Assembly: GCF_013155375.1 (NCBI RefSeq)
Contig: NZ_JABJQY010000004.1
Coordinates: forward strand, 186,001-250,000
DNA from: Nocardioides sp. zg-1308
Lineage (GTDB): Bacteria; Actinomycetota; Actinomycetes; Propionibacteriales; Nocardioidaceae
DNA: 64,000 nt
Reading direction: 5' to 3'
Numbering within the stretch: the first letter of the stretch is position 1; every line of letters begins with the position of its first letter. The notes below the pieces were generated by a model. That model ran no database searches and had not been told where the DNA came from. It saw only the letters and a program-made list of their open reading frames with translations. Positions 28,554 to 36,368 of this stretch are shown piece by piece. The position numbers were made by a program, and so were the translations under genes.

Positions 28554-28748
28554 GATCGCCGCACCGACACCCGTCGGCTCACCACGCCGGGCCGGGGGTG
28601 TGGTGTGGGAGGGCCGGCTCACTCTCTGCTGGTTCTTGTCGTCTGGCGGGCGTCCCGGCTCCACCGGCGTGCCCTCGGGCGGCTCCTGCGGTCGTGCGCC
28701 TGGCACTACCGCCCTATACGGCCGTGGTCCGTTGTCGGTGGTTGTCCG

Positions 28749-28754
28749 TAAAAT
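28749..28754 (+). promoter_or_regulatory. -10 box of the HNH gene
   Basis: TAAAAT, 7 nt before the ATG at 28762. Its last base is the first base of the SOS-like box at 28754-28769, so a repressor there would cover the start of transcription and translation. Confidence 0.6.
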
Positions 28755-28769
28755 CGAACACATGATCGA
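28754..28769. promoter_or_regulatory. LexA/SOS-like box across the start codon
   Basis: TCGAAC-ACAT-GATCGA matches the actinobacterial SOS box TCGAAC-N4-GTTCGA at 11 of 12 fixed positions. It contains the ATG start codon. From memory, several mycobacterial 13E12 genes are LexA-controlled, which supports the assignment. Confidence 0.6.
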
Positions 28770-30186
28770 GACGCTGGCAGCGGCACCCGGAGCTGAGGTC
28801 GAGGACCTCTCCGCCTCGGCGCTGCTTGCCTCGATCCGCTCCGCTCGAAGTGACGAAGACGCCGCGGCTGCACGGCAGCTCGACCTCGCCGCCGGCTGGG
28901 CCGACCTGCACCCGCCGGAGTCAATCCACAGCGCCGCGGTGTTCAGCGACGGTGGCCGGTACGGCCTCGAGCACGAGGAGCCCATCGCCGGCGAGGGGTG
29001 CCCGGCGGTGGCGGAGTTCTGCATCGCCGAGCTCGGCACCGTCCTCGGCATCTCGTCGACGTCAGCGAAGCGGCTCATCGGTCACGCCCTCGAGCTGCGG
29101 CACCGCCTCCCACGCCTGTGGGCACAGGTCCACGCCGGTGCGGTGCCGGCCTGGCGGGCCCGCACCGTCGCGGAAGCCACCATCCACGCCACCCCCTCCC
29201 TCACTATCGAGGCGGCGCGGTGGGTCGACACCCAAGTCGCGGCCGTCGCCGGCCGGGTCGGTCCCGCGCAGCTCGACCGGCTGGTCGCGGAGACCATCAA
29301 GCGCCACCACCTCGACACCCTCGACCCGACTGCGGATCCCGAGGACGGCTACCTGGCGGTCGACCCGCGCCACGCGACGGTGCACGACCAGGACGTGCAC
29401 TACGCCGGAACCCTGCGGTTCGAGGCCGAGCTGGACATCGCCGACGCCCTCGACCTCGACCGAGCCCTCGCCCACGGCGCCGAGACGCTGAAAACACTCG
29501 GCTCACACGCTTCGCTCGACGCCCGACGGTCCGCAGCGCTGGGCGACCTGGCCCGCACCCAGACCGCACTCGACCTCCACACCCAGGGCTCGACCGCCGC
29601 CAGGAGCAAGGACGGCCTGCCCATCGCCCGGGAAGTCGTCCTGCACGCCCACTTCGACGCCAGCCTCGACGGGCTCGACGGGCTGGAGACCGTGTTCGGT
29701 CCCACCGGCCGGATGGAGGAGGGCCAGCGGCTCGTCCTCCTCGGGCAAGTCAAGGACTGGTGCCGCGACTCCCGCACCAAGGTGACCGTCAAGCCGGTCA
29801 TCGACCTGAACGCGGAGCTCACCGCACCCGGCTACGACATCCCCGACCGGATCCGCGAACAGGTGATCCTCCGCGACCGCACGTGCGTCTTCCCGTGGTG
29901 CACCCGACCAGCCCGAGCCTGCGACATCGACCACGTCGTCCCGTACGACCACGACGCCGACGCCGAGGGCACTCCCCAGCCGGGGCCGACCGTGTCCTCG
30001 AACCTCGCACCGGAGTGCCGCTGGCACCACCGCCTCAAGACCCACACCGGCTGGCGCTACGAGGTGACCGGAATCGGCGTCTACGAGTGGACCAGCCCCC
30101 ACGGCCATCGTTACCGACGCGACCGCACCGGGACCACCCGGATCAGTGGCGCTGCTGCTGGGGCGGACCCGCCCGACCGACCATGA
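28762..30186 (+). CDS. DUF222 / 13E12-family HNH endonuclease protein
   Basis: 474 aa. The DUF222 region spans about 15-330. A C-terminal HNH nuclease domain lies at about 370-430, with two cysteine pairs, the catalytic DIDHVVPY and the closing H-H of ECRWHHRLK. These proteins are multicopy in many actinobacterial genomes and are thought of as repeat or selfish elements. The true molecular role is unknown. The message is probably leaderless and damage-inducible (SOS-like box over the start). Composition does not differ visibly from neighbours, so recent transfer is not indicated. No flanking target-site repeats were found. Confidence 0.9.
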   Translation: MIETLAAAPGAEVEDLSASALLASIRSARSDEDAAAARQLDLAAGWADLHPPESIHSAAVFSDGGRYGLEHEEPIAGEGCPAVAEFCIAELGTVLGISSTSAKRLIGHALELRHRLPRLWAQVHAGAVPAWRARTVAEATIHATPSLTIEAARWVDTQVAAVAGRVGPAQLDRLVAETIKRHHLDTLDPTADPEDGYLAVDPRHATVHDQDVHYAGTLRFEAELDIADALDLDRALAHGAETLKTLGSHASLDARRSAALGDLARTQTALDLHTQGSTAARSKDGLPIAREVVLHAHFDASLDGLDGLETVFGPTGRMEEGQRLVLLGQVKDWCRDSRTKVTVKPVIDLNAELTAPGYDIPDRIREQVILRDRTCVFPWCTRPARACDIDHVVPYDHDADAEGTPQPGPTVSSNLAPECRWHHRLKTHTGWRYEVTGIGVYEWTSPHGHRYRRDRTGTTRISGAAAGADPPDRP

Positions 30187-30490
30187 CCCCGCTCCACACC
30201 CCGCCGAGCAACCTGCCGGCGGGGGCTTCGTGGCGCTCCGTCAGCTGAACGCCCGCCGCGAGAAGCCTCGTCACCGCTTCAACGCCGCCTCAGGGACGAC
30301 GGACTTCCGCCGGCGTCCAGTTTGCGACCAACGGATCCCATGCACGGGGCTACGCGACCACGAAGCCCACAACGTTCGCCTTGTCAGGTAGGACGGTGAG
30401 GTGGTCCTCCCGGTTGGTCCGGTCGGCCCCTGTCGACCACGGCGATCCCGGCTGTTCGATCGCCGGGGGGACCGACCCCGGCCAAGGACA
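30187..30490. other. Intergenic stretch with no gene
   Basis: About 300 bp between the converging HNH and fdhD genes. No open frame here has coding character, and I see no tRNA or remnant of a known gene. The right part holds the hairpin at 30421-30477. Confidence 0.6.
30421..30477. terminator. Possible two-way terminator hairpin
   Basis: Inner arms CGGCGATC (30440-30447) and GATCGCCG (30458-30465) with a 10-nt loop, extended by GGTCGGCCCC on the left against GGGG...CCGACC on the right. It lies between convergent genes and could end both transcripts. There is no T tract, so the call is tentative. Confidence 0.45.
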
Positions 30491-31321
30491 TCAGCAGTAG
30501 CGGACCGTCCGCCCCGGCGAGGTGAAGCCCCACAGGTCGATGCCCGCCTCGGCGGCCAGCCGAGCCGCGAGGCTGGTGGGGGCGCCGACGGCGACGATGG
30601 ACCCGATGCCGCTGGCCGCGGCCTTCTGCACGAGCTCGAAGCCCACCCGTCCGCTGAGGACCAAGCAGGCGGCCGCTGAAGGCTCGCCGGCGAGCACCCG
30701 GGCGCCCACGACCTTGTCGACGGCGTTGTGGCGCCCGACGTCCTCGCGGACCACCAACATGCTTCCGTCCGCTGCGGCGAGCCCGGCCGCGTGCACGCCG
30801 CCCGTCTTCGCGAACAGCTGCTGTCGCTCCCGCAGCGCCTCCGGCAGGCGTCGTACGACGTCCGCACCGGGACGCGGGCCGGGCCAGGCCGTCCCCGACC
30901 GGGTCTCCAGCGCCTCCGCGACGCTGTCCTTGCCGCACACGCCGCACGCCGACGACCCGGCGGACGCGGCCACGTGGCGGTGGGGGAGGTCGGCGGCGGT
31001 GCCGGTGACGGACACCGTCACGACGTTGAACTCCTGCTCGGGGGCGAGGTCCTCGTCGGTGCAGTAGGCGACCTGGGCCAGGGAGTCCGCCGTGGCGAGC
31101 CCCTCGTTGACCAGCCAGCCGGCGGCGAGCTCGAAGTCGTGTCCCGGCGTCCGCATGGTCACCCATGCGCGACGCGGCTCCAGCACCCCGGCGCGCACGC
31201 GGATCTCGAGGGGCTCCTCGGTGATGAGCCGGTCCTCGCGGGGGATCTCCGCGTCGGTGGTGTGCTCCACGACGCGCGTCCGGACCGACGGCCCCGGCCG
31301 CCTCCCACGCTCGCTCGTCAC
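30491..31321 (-). CDS. fdhD: FdhD, sulfurtransferase for formate dehydrogenase
   Basis: 276 aa. FdhD moves sulfur from a cysteine desulfurase to the molybdenum cofactor of formate dehydrogenase. The catalytic pair C126-G-V-C129 lies in the loop SSACGVCGKDS; downstream VREDVGRHNAVDKV and SGRVGFELVQKA are typical family motifs. GTG 31321 has TAGTCT 6 nt upstream, so the start is leaderless. No formate dehydrogenase gene is in the window; its target enzyme must be encoded elsewhere. Confidence 0.93.
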   Translation of the reverse strand: MTSERGRRPGPSVRTRVVEHTTDAEIPREDRLITEEPLEIRVRAGVLEPRRAWVTMRTPGHDFELAAGWLVNEGLATADSLAQVAYCTDEDLAPEQEFNVVTVSVTGTAADLPHRHVAASAGSSACGVCGKDSVAEALETRSGTAWPGPRPGADVVRRLPEALRERQQLFAKTGGVHAAGLAAADGSMLVVREDVGRHNAVDKVVGARVLAGEPSAAACLVLSGRVGFELVQKAAASGIGSIVAVGAPTSLAARLAAEAGIDLWGFTSPGRTVRYC

Positions 31322-31327
31322 TCCACG

Positions 31328-31333
31328 AGACTA
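31328..31333 (-). promoter_or_regulatory. -10 box of a leaderless transcript
   Basis: TAGTCT on the minus strand, 6 nt before the GTG at 31321 of fdhD. Confidence 0.6.
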
Positions 31334-31402
31334 TCCGGTGGGGCTGCGCGTGGTGGTCGACGTCACCCCGCCGGGGATGCCGGTCGGGCGGTGCGGCGCT
31401 CG

Positions 31403-31408
31403 TAGGAT
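31403..31408 (+). promoter_or_regulatory. -10 box of the structured-leader transcript
   Basis: TAGGAT, about 80 nt before the ATG at 31491 and directly before the hairpin at 31409-31440. Confidence 0.5.
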
Positions 31409-31474
31409 GTAAGAGCCGCAACGGTGCGGCCGCTTCTTACACTCCCGCTCGCGACGCGAGGGCCATCAGCCCTC
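31409..31474 (+). promoter_or_regulatory. Structured leader with competing hairpins
   Basis: Three inverted pairs follow each other. First GTAAGA-GCCGCA (31409-31420) with TGCGGC (31425-31430) and TCTTAC (31435-31440). Second CTCGCG-a-CGCGAG (31448-31460). Third GAGGGC (31458-31463) with GCCCTC (31469-31474). The second and third share 31458-31460 and exclude one another, as in attenuators or riboswitches. The ribosome binding site GGAAGGA lies just after the third. Confidence 0.6.
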
Positions 31475-31490
31475 GGAAGGATCGACCTCC

Positions 31491-31634
31491 ATGACCACGC
31501 AAGTGCACCTCGCCCTCAGCCTCGTCGATGCGCGGGCTCACTCGGCCGAGGACCGTGCACTCCTGCGGGACGTGGAGATCGCCCGTCGCGAGGAGCGTCG
31601 CGCCCGCCGCGCCGCACGCCGCGCCACCCGCTGA
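31491..31634 (+). CDS. 47-aa arginine-rich small protein
   Basis: A short frame with good coding character: a moderately hydrophobic start (MTTQVHLALSLVDARA), an acidic middle and a very basic C-terminal third with about 12 Arg in 20 residues. AAGGA lies 9 nt before the ATG. The frame is not the one of the longer 74-codon reading at 31424-31648, which has no such features. A helix with a basic end could bind RNA or DNA, but I recognise no family. The elaborate 5' leader suggests its synthesis is controlled. Confidence 0.65.
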   Translation: MTTQVHLALSLVDARAHSAEDRALLRDVEIARREERRARRAARRATR

Positions 31635-31658
31635 TCCTGGGGAGGTAAGCGACGGAGG

Positions 31659-33728
31659 TCAGGGACGCAGCCCGCGTCGGCTGACCACCAGAAGGGCGAG
31701 CCCGAGGAGGACGAGCCCGGCGCTGGCGACCCCCAGCCACCGCGAGGGGCCCCCGGTGTCCGGCAGCACGACCGGCTGGTCGGTGTCGCCGCCGTCCTCG
31801 TCCGTGGGCTCGTCCGTGGGCTCGTCAGTGGGCTCGTCGGTGGGATCGACGGTCGGCGTGGACTCCGGGGTCGGCTCCGGGGTGGGAGTCGGAGATGCGG
31901 TCGGTGACGGGCCGGCGGTCGTCGGACTCGGCGTGGGCGTCGGCGACGTCGTGGGGGAGGGAGACGTCGTCGGAGCGGTGGCGAGGACGAAGTCCAGCCC
32001 GCCGCGCACCTCGCCCGCCACGGTGATCGACGCGGTCTGCGCCGACGCGCCCGTCACGACGGTGCCGTCGGGGGCGCGCACGGTCACCGTCCAGGTGCCG
32101 GCCACGAGCTGGTTGAGGAAGTAGCCGCCCTCCGCGTCCGTGACCAGGACCTGCTGGCCACCGGGACCGTCGACGACCACCTCGACGCCGGCCGCCGGCG
32201 TTCCGTCGCGCGTGATCGTGCCGCCCACGGCACCGGGTCGGGTCAGGGCGACGTCCTGCGCGGCCAGGCCGCTGGCTGGGACGGTGATCGCGCGTGGGGG
32301 AGGAGCGTCGTACCCCGCGGGTGCGACGACCGCCAGGGTGTAGTCGCCCGGCGGCACGCCGTCGAGCTCGTAGGTGCCGTCGCCGGCGGTCGCCACCGTC
32401 AACGGAGGTCCTTCGCCGGCCGGGGTCAGCACGACCTGCACCCCGCCGAGCCCCTGGCCGCCGCCGGTCACGGTGCCGGTGACGGACGGCAGGTCGACGA
32501 GCACGAAGTCCTGGTCCTCGACCGGCTGGGTGGCGACCTCGACGCCGGTGATGCTGGTCCCGGCCGGACCGGCGCCGGAGCCGGCCGGCACGCCGATGGA
32601 GATGGTGTAGCCGGTGCCCACGGCGTTGGCGTCGAAGAGGTAGGTCCCGTCCGCGCCCGTCGTGGTGGTGACCACGCCGCCCCCGGGTGCGGTGAGGCTG
32701 ACGACGACACCCGCCACCCCGCCGGCGGCGTCACGGACGGTGCCGCTCACGGGCTGCGGCACGATGTCCCGCACGGCGAAAGCCGCGCGCGACGCGGCAT
32801 CGTCGTCGTTGCCCCGGTTGGACACCGTGCGCTCCGCCGGACCCACGACCGCGCAGTCGTCCGGCGCGTCGAGGCGTACGACGTAGCCGGCCTGCGTCGC
32901 GACCTCCCCGAAGGAGTAGGTCCCGCCGGGAGCGGGTGTCGTGGTGCCGAGCACCTCGCCGTACGGCGAGAGGAGGGTGAGCGTGGTCCGGTCCGGGGTG
33001 CAGGCGTCACCGGATGGCGTCGTCACGGTGCCGCCGACCGGACGGGCACGGCTGACGAACCAGGTCTGGTAGACCGGGAAGCCCGCGCGGCGGGTGAAGG
33101 TGAGCGTGAGGCTCGTGAGCCGGATGTCGGGCTCGAACCAGCCGCTGGCACCGTCGGTGTCGGTCGCCGCCGCGTTGCCGCCGAGGGTGGATGTCGCGGG
33201 GTTCCAGGTCGGCACGTCGGTCCCGCCGGCGTAGTTGAAGGCGCCGGCGAACCACGAGGAGACCTCGGCGGCCGGCACGGCGTCACCCTCGGCGTCGGTG
33301 GCGCCCACGCGTACGGCGTCCGCGTCGACGTCGCCGAGCACGAACGCCCAGCCCGTGTCGGGCGTCGGGGCGTCGAAGGTGTAGGTCGTCGTGGAGGGGG
33401 AGGTCGCCGTGTCGGCCCTCGGTCGCAGCAGCAGGTAGGGGCTGCCGCTGCTCGTGCCGTACTTCTGGCCGGGCGGCGTGCCGGCGCCGAGGACGGCGCT
33501 GGTGCCGGCGGGCAGCGACACGGGGGAGCGCGAGTCCGACGCGACGGCGGCGGCCGGGAAGCCCGGCGACTGCTGCGTCATCGTGGTGCGGAACGCGTTG
33601 GACGACCCCTGGACGGGGGCCCAGGCGGCCCACCGGTCCGTCAGGGCCAGCGCGGGTGCACCCACCGCCAGGACGACCACGAGCCCGGCCACGAGCGCAG
33701 CCAGGAGCGGTGCGGACCTGCGTGCCAT
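31659..33728 (-). CDS. LPXTG-type surface protein with Cna B-like repeats
   Basis: 689 aa. A signal peptide (1-29, hydrophobic LLAALVAGLVVVLAVG) precedes a non-repeated N-terminal domain (about 30-230). Several carboxypeptidase-regulatory/Cna B-like repeats follow (about 230-570, recurring GTV or GGT, DGTYxxD and GDYTL elements). Next comes a Pro/Thr/Ser-rich stalk with TDEP repeats (570-650). The cell-wall sorting signal is LPDTG, followed by a hydrophobic helix and a basic tail (SRRGLRP). A sortase should anchor it to peptidoglycan; no sortase gene is in the window. GGGGGGAG lies 6 nt before the ATG. It probably serves in adhesion or as a surface scaffold. Confidence 0.85.
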   Translation of the reverse strand: MARRSAPLLAALVAGLVVVLAVGAPALALTDRWAAWAPVQGSSNAFRTTMTQQSPGFPAAAVASDSRSPVSLPAGTSAVLGAGTPPGQKYGTSSGSPYLLLRPRADTATSPSTTTYTFDAPTPDTGWAFVLGDVDADAVRVGATDAEGDAVPAAEVSSWFAGAFNYAGGTDVPTWNPATSTLGGNAAATDTDGASGWFEPDIRLTSLTLTFTRRAGFPVYQTWFVSRARPVGGTVTTPSGDACTPDRTTLTLLSPYGEVLGTTTPAPGGTYSFGEVATQAGYVVRLDAPDDCAVVGPAERTVSNRGNDDDAASRAAFAVRDIVPQPVSGTVRDAAGGVAGVVVSLTAPGGGVVTTTTGADGTYLFDANAVGTGYTISIGVPAGSGAGPAGTSITGVEVATQPVEDQDFVLVDLPSVTGTVTGGGQGLGGVQVVLTPAGEGPPLTVATAGDGTYELDGVPPGDYTLAVVAPAGYDAPPPRAITVPASGLAAQDVALTRPGAVGGTITRDGTPAAGVEVVVDGPGGQQVLVTDAEGGYFLNQLVAGTWTVTVRAPDGTVVTGASAQTASITVAGEVRGGLDFVLATAPTTSPSPTTSPTPTPSPTTAGPSPTASPTPTPEPTPESTPTVDPTDEPTDEPTDEPTDEDGGDTDQPVVLPDTGGPSRWLGVASAGLVLLGLALLVVSRRGLRP
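31800..31847. repeat. Four 12-bp tandem repeats in the stalk of the LPXTG gene
   Basis: Four tandem 12-bp units (GTCCGTGGGCTC-like on the plus strand) encode the repeated Thr-Asp-Glu-Pro stalk of the surface protein. The first two units are identical and the others differ by one or two bases. Such repeats can change number by slippage and alter stalk length without shifting the frame. Confidence 0.85.
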
Positions 33729-33826
33729 GCGCGGCTCCCCCCGGTGGACCTGCCTCCCGAGGAGGGTAGCGAGGCACCGCCGTGGCGGGAAGGGCGCGCT
33801 TCCGCGGCTCTGGCAGGGTGGCGCCC

Positions 33827-34261
33827 ATGACGGACGACAGCCTGCGCAGCATCGAGCTCACCCGCATCGGACCGGCCCGGTTCAAGGCCACGAACGCCCG
33901 CGGCGGGGAGACGTTCTTCGGCACCGGGGGAGAGGACCCCGACTTCACGCCGGTCGAGCTGCTGCTGGCGGCCATCGCCGGGTGCAGCGCGCTGGACGTC
34001 GAGGCGATCACGCACAAGCGGACCACCAGCACGACGTTCGAGGTGCACGCCGAGGGCCACAAGGTGCGCGACGACCTCGGCAACCACATGACCGGGCTGC
34101 GCGTGTCCTTCGACGTGCGGTTCCCCGACGGACCCGAGGGCGACGCGGCCCGCGACCGGGTGCAGGCGGCGATCGAGATGTCGCGCGACCGGCTCTGCTC
34201 GGTCTCGAGGACCGTGCAGCTCGGCGAGGAGGTCGTCTACGACCCGGTCAGCCGACCGTGA
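33827..34261 (+). CDS. OsmC/Ohr-family protein
   Basis: 144 aa. OsmC-type proteins reduce organic hydroperoxides with two cysteines. C53 in AGCSALDVEAI and a second Cys near 124 in RDRLCSVSRTV are at the family positions. The strand-rich N-terminus (FKATNARGGETFFG) is typical. ATG 33827 has CAGGGT 7 nt upstream, a near-consensus leaderless arrangement; the frame upstream to 33782 is antisense to the LPXTG leader. Its 3' end overlaps the convergent cyclophilin gene by 14 bp. Confidence 0.85.
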   Translation: MTDDSLRSIELTRIGPARFKATNARGGETFFGTGGEDPDFTPVELLLAAIAGCSALDVEAITHKRTTSTTFEVHAEGHKVRDDLGNHMTGLRVSFDVRFPDGPEGDAARDRVQAAIEMSRDRLCSVSRTVQLGEEVVYDPVSRP

Positions 34262-34973
34262 CCTTCTCGATGGTGACGTCCTTGTTGGGCGCACCGCCAC
34301 CGGCCGGGCTGGAGGCGTCGTTGCCCTCCGCTGCGATGTCCTCGATCACGCCGATGCCGGCCTCGTCGATCGTGCCGAACACGGTGTAGCTCGGCGGGAA
34401 CTGCGAGTCCAGGAAGACCAGGAAGAACTGCGAGCCGTTGGTGTTCGGCCCGGCGTTGGCCATCGCCAGCGTGCCGGCGGGGTAGGTCTCGTCGCCGGTG
34501 AGCTCGTCGGCGAACGAGTAGCCCGCGCCGCCCGAGCCGGTGCCCGTGGGGTCGCCGCACTGCAGGATCCCGAAGCCCTCCTGGTCACCGATGCGCGGGC
34601 ACGGGGTGTCGTCGTAGAAGCCCTGCTCGGCCAGCGAGACGAACGAGTTCACCGTGCACGGGGCGGCCGCCGCGTCGAGGGTGAGGCCGATGTCGCCGAA
34701 GTTCGTGGTGATGGTCGCTGCCACCGTGCCCTCGGCCTGCGCCTCGGTGTCGGGAGCCTCCACCTCGCGCGCCGGCTGCTGGCCGTCGGCGGGGTAGTCG
34801 CACGTCGCGGTCTCACCGGCGGCGGTCTCCGAGGCCTCCGGCGACTCGCTCTCGGACGGCGAGGCGCTCGAGGTGTCCTCCGCGACGTCGTCCGCCACGT
34901 CGTTCTCGGTGCCACACCCGGCGAGGGCGAGGACGGACAGGCAGGTCGCCACGGCGGCAAGTCGCTTCAGCAT
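34248..34973 (-). CDS. Cyclophilin-type peptidyl-prolyl isomerase, lipoprotein
   Basis: 241 aa. A lipoprotein signal peptide ends in LALAGC with lipidated C20. An acidic Ser/Glu-rich linker follows (21-60), then the cyclophilin domain (about 75-240; NSFVSLAEQGFYDDT, the core GTLAMANAGPNTNGSQFFLV with the catalytic-site Gln and Phe, and YTVFGTIDEAG). It would help fold exported proteins on the outer face of the membrane. A leaderless start with TACGAT 7 nt before the ATG. The 3' end overlaps the convergent osmC gene. Confidence 0.9.
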   Translation of the reverse strand: MLKRLAAVATCLSVLALAGCGTENDVADDVAEDTSSASPSESESPEASETAAGETATCDYPADGQQPAREVEAPDTEAQAEGTVAATITTNFGDIGLTLDAAAAPCTVNSFVSLAEQGFYDDTPCPRIGDQEGFGILQCGDPTGTGSGGAGYSFADELTGDETYPAGTLAMANAGPNTNGSQFFLVFLDSQFPPSYTVFGTIDEAGIGVIEDIAAEGNDASSPAGGGAPNKDVTIEKVTVG

Positions 34974-34980
34974 GGCGCCG

Positions 34981-34986
34981 ATCGTA
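34981..34986 (-). promoter_or_regulatory. -10 box of a leaderless transcript
   Basis: TACGAT on the minus strand, 7 nt before the ATG at 34973 of the cyclophilin gene. Confidence 0.6.
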
Positions 34987-34998
34987 ACGAGCCGCGGG

Positions 34999-35838
34999 TC
35001 ACATCTCCTCATGGGTGTCGGGGTCCCCGCCGAACAGCCGGCCGTCGGGCTCGGCGAGCGAGGAGATCGCCGCCACCTGCTCGGAAGTGAGCTCGAAGCC
35101 GAACACGTCGAGGTTCTGCGCCTGCCGGCCGGGGTCCGCCGACTTCGGGATTGGCAGCGACCCGAGCTGCACGTGCCAGCGGAGGATGACCTGGCCCGGG
35201 GAGACACCGTGCGCCTGCGCCGCGGACGTGACGGCGTCCTCCTCCAGCGGGGCCCGGCGCTTGCCCATCGGGCTCCACGCCTCGGTGCGGATGCCGAGCC
35301 GGTCGTGGACCGCCCGCATGTGCTCCTGCGGGAAGCGGGGGTGCAGCTCGACCTGGTTGACGGCCGGCGTGACACCGGTGTCGTCGATGATCCGCTCGAG
35401 GTGCTCCTCGGTGAAGTTCGAGACACCGATGGATCGGACGAGGCCCTCGTCCCGGAGCGCGACCAGGGCCCGCCACGCCTCGACGTACCTGCCCTGGCCC
35501 GGGTTCGGCCAATGGATGAGGTGGAGGTCGGTGCGCTCGAGCCCCAGCCGCTCGAGCGAGGACCTGACCGATGCGACGGCGTCGTCGTAGCCGTGGTGGC
35601 GACCGGGGATCTTGCTGGTCACGAAGACCTCGTCGCGGGGGAGCCCCGACCGACGGAGGGCTTCGCCGACCTCGGTCTCGTTCTCGTAGTTGACCGCTGT
35701 GTCGACGAGCCGGTAGCCGGCCTCGAGCGCACTCACGATCGAGGCGGTGCCGTCCTCTCCGCGGAGGGGGTAGGTGCCGAAGCCGATGGCGGGCAGCGTG
35801 GTGCCGTCGTTGAGGGTGTGGGTCGGGATCTCAGCCAT
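34999..35838 (-). CDS. Aldo/keto reductase
   Basis: 279 aa NADPH-dependent (beta/alpha)8 oxidoreductase. The full catalytic tetrad is present: D46, Y51, K76 and H109 (LVDTAVNYENE, VTSKIPG, LHLIHWP). The cofactor phosphate-binding region near the C-terminus has IPKSADPGRQAQN, typical of NADPH users such as 2,5-diketogluconate reductases. Leaderless start with TAGGTT 7 nt upstream. Its substrate is not predictable. Confidence 0.92.
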   Translation of the reverse strand: MAEIPTHTLNDGTTLPAIGFGTYPLRGEDGTASIVSALEAGYRLVDTAVNYENETEVGEALRRSGLPRDEVFVTSKIPGRHHGYDDAVASVRSSLERLGLERTDLHLIHWPNPGQGRYVEAWRALVALRDEGLVRSIGVSNFTEEHLERIIDDTGVTPAVNQVELHPRFPQEHMRAVHDRLGIRTEAWSPMGKRRAPLEEDAVTSAAQAHGVSPGQVILRWHVQLGSLPIPKSADPGRQAQNLDVFGFELTSEQVAAISSLAEPDGRLFGGDPDTHEEM

Positions 35839-35845
35839 GCGCTCC

Positions 35846-35851
35846 AACCTA
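35846..35851 (-). promoter_or_regulatory. -10 box of a leaderless transcript
   Basis: TAGGTT on the minus strand, 7 nt before the ATG at 35838 of the aldo/keto reductase. Confidence 0.6.
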
Positions 35852-35873
35852 GGGGGGCACGCGAGGAGGAGGG

Positions 35874-36296
35874 TCAGACGCCCAGGCCGACGGCCACCAC
35901 GCAGGCCACCAGCACCGCCGCGAGCAGGCCGTGGCCGGCCAGCACCGGCTTGGGGATCTGCTTCTCGACGACCGCCACGTCGGCCGGGTCGGTCGCGGGT
36001 CGCTCCAGCGTCGCGGAGTGGCCGGCGGTGCGCGAGAGCATGACGATGCCGCCGGCGATGCTCAGCAGGAGGGACCCGAGCGTCACCCACACCATGGGGT
36101 CCGCGCGGGTGACCATCCAGCCGATCCACAACGTCGGGGCGGCCAGGCCGAGCATGGCGTGGCCGAACACGAGCAGGGGTGGCAGCCGGGTGGCGCGTGC
36201 GGTGCTGAAGCTGGCACCCGCCGTGGAGACGGCGCCGAAGAGGTAGGCGCCCCCGACGACCTGCACGACCAGGAGCATCATCACGAGCGTCGACAT
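35874..36296 (-). CDS. Unrecognised four-helix membrane protein
   Basis: About 140 aa with four hydrophobic segments (about 4-24, 40-60, 68-88 and 118-138). A cytoplasmic loop of about 25 residues with Arg and Asp lies before the last helix. I do not recognise a family or catalytic motif. The longer open frame on this strand (to 38150) is a shadow of the plus-strand radical SAM gene. It lies 35 bp before the aldo/keto reductase on the same strand; that gene has its own promoter, so cotranscription is uncertain. Confidence 0.65.
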   Translation of the reverse strand: MSTLVMMLLVVQVVGGAYLFGAVSTAGASFSTARATRLPPLLVFGHAMLGLAAPTLWIGWMVTRADPMVWVTLGSLLLSIAGGIVMLSRTAGHSATLERPATDPADVAVVEKQIPKPVLAGHGLLAAVLVACVVAVGLGV

Positions 36297-36368
36297 GGGG
36301 GCCCGGTACCCCGTGGCGCGACGACTACGCGGGGGCATGCCGAGCCCGCGGAGGGGAACGGCCCAGAC

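Noticed and set aside
28762..30186. HNH gene as part of an insertion sequence or homing element
   Set aside because: No terminal repeats, no target duplication and no interrupted host gene are visible; DUF222 genes stand alone in many actinobacteria.
31424..31648. 74-codon frame starting before the small Arg-rich protein
   Set aside because: It overlaps the leader hairpins, has no ribosome binding site and is Pro/Arg-rich low-complexity. The frame from 31491 has better coding character.
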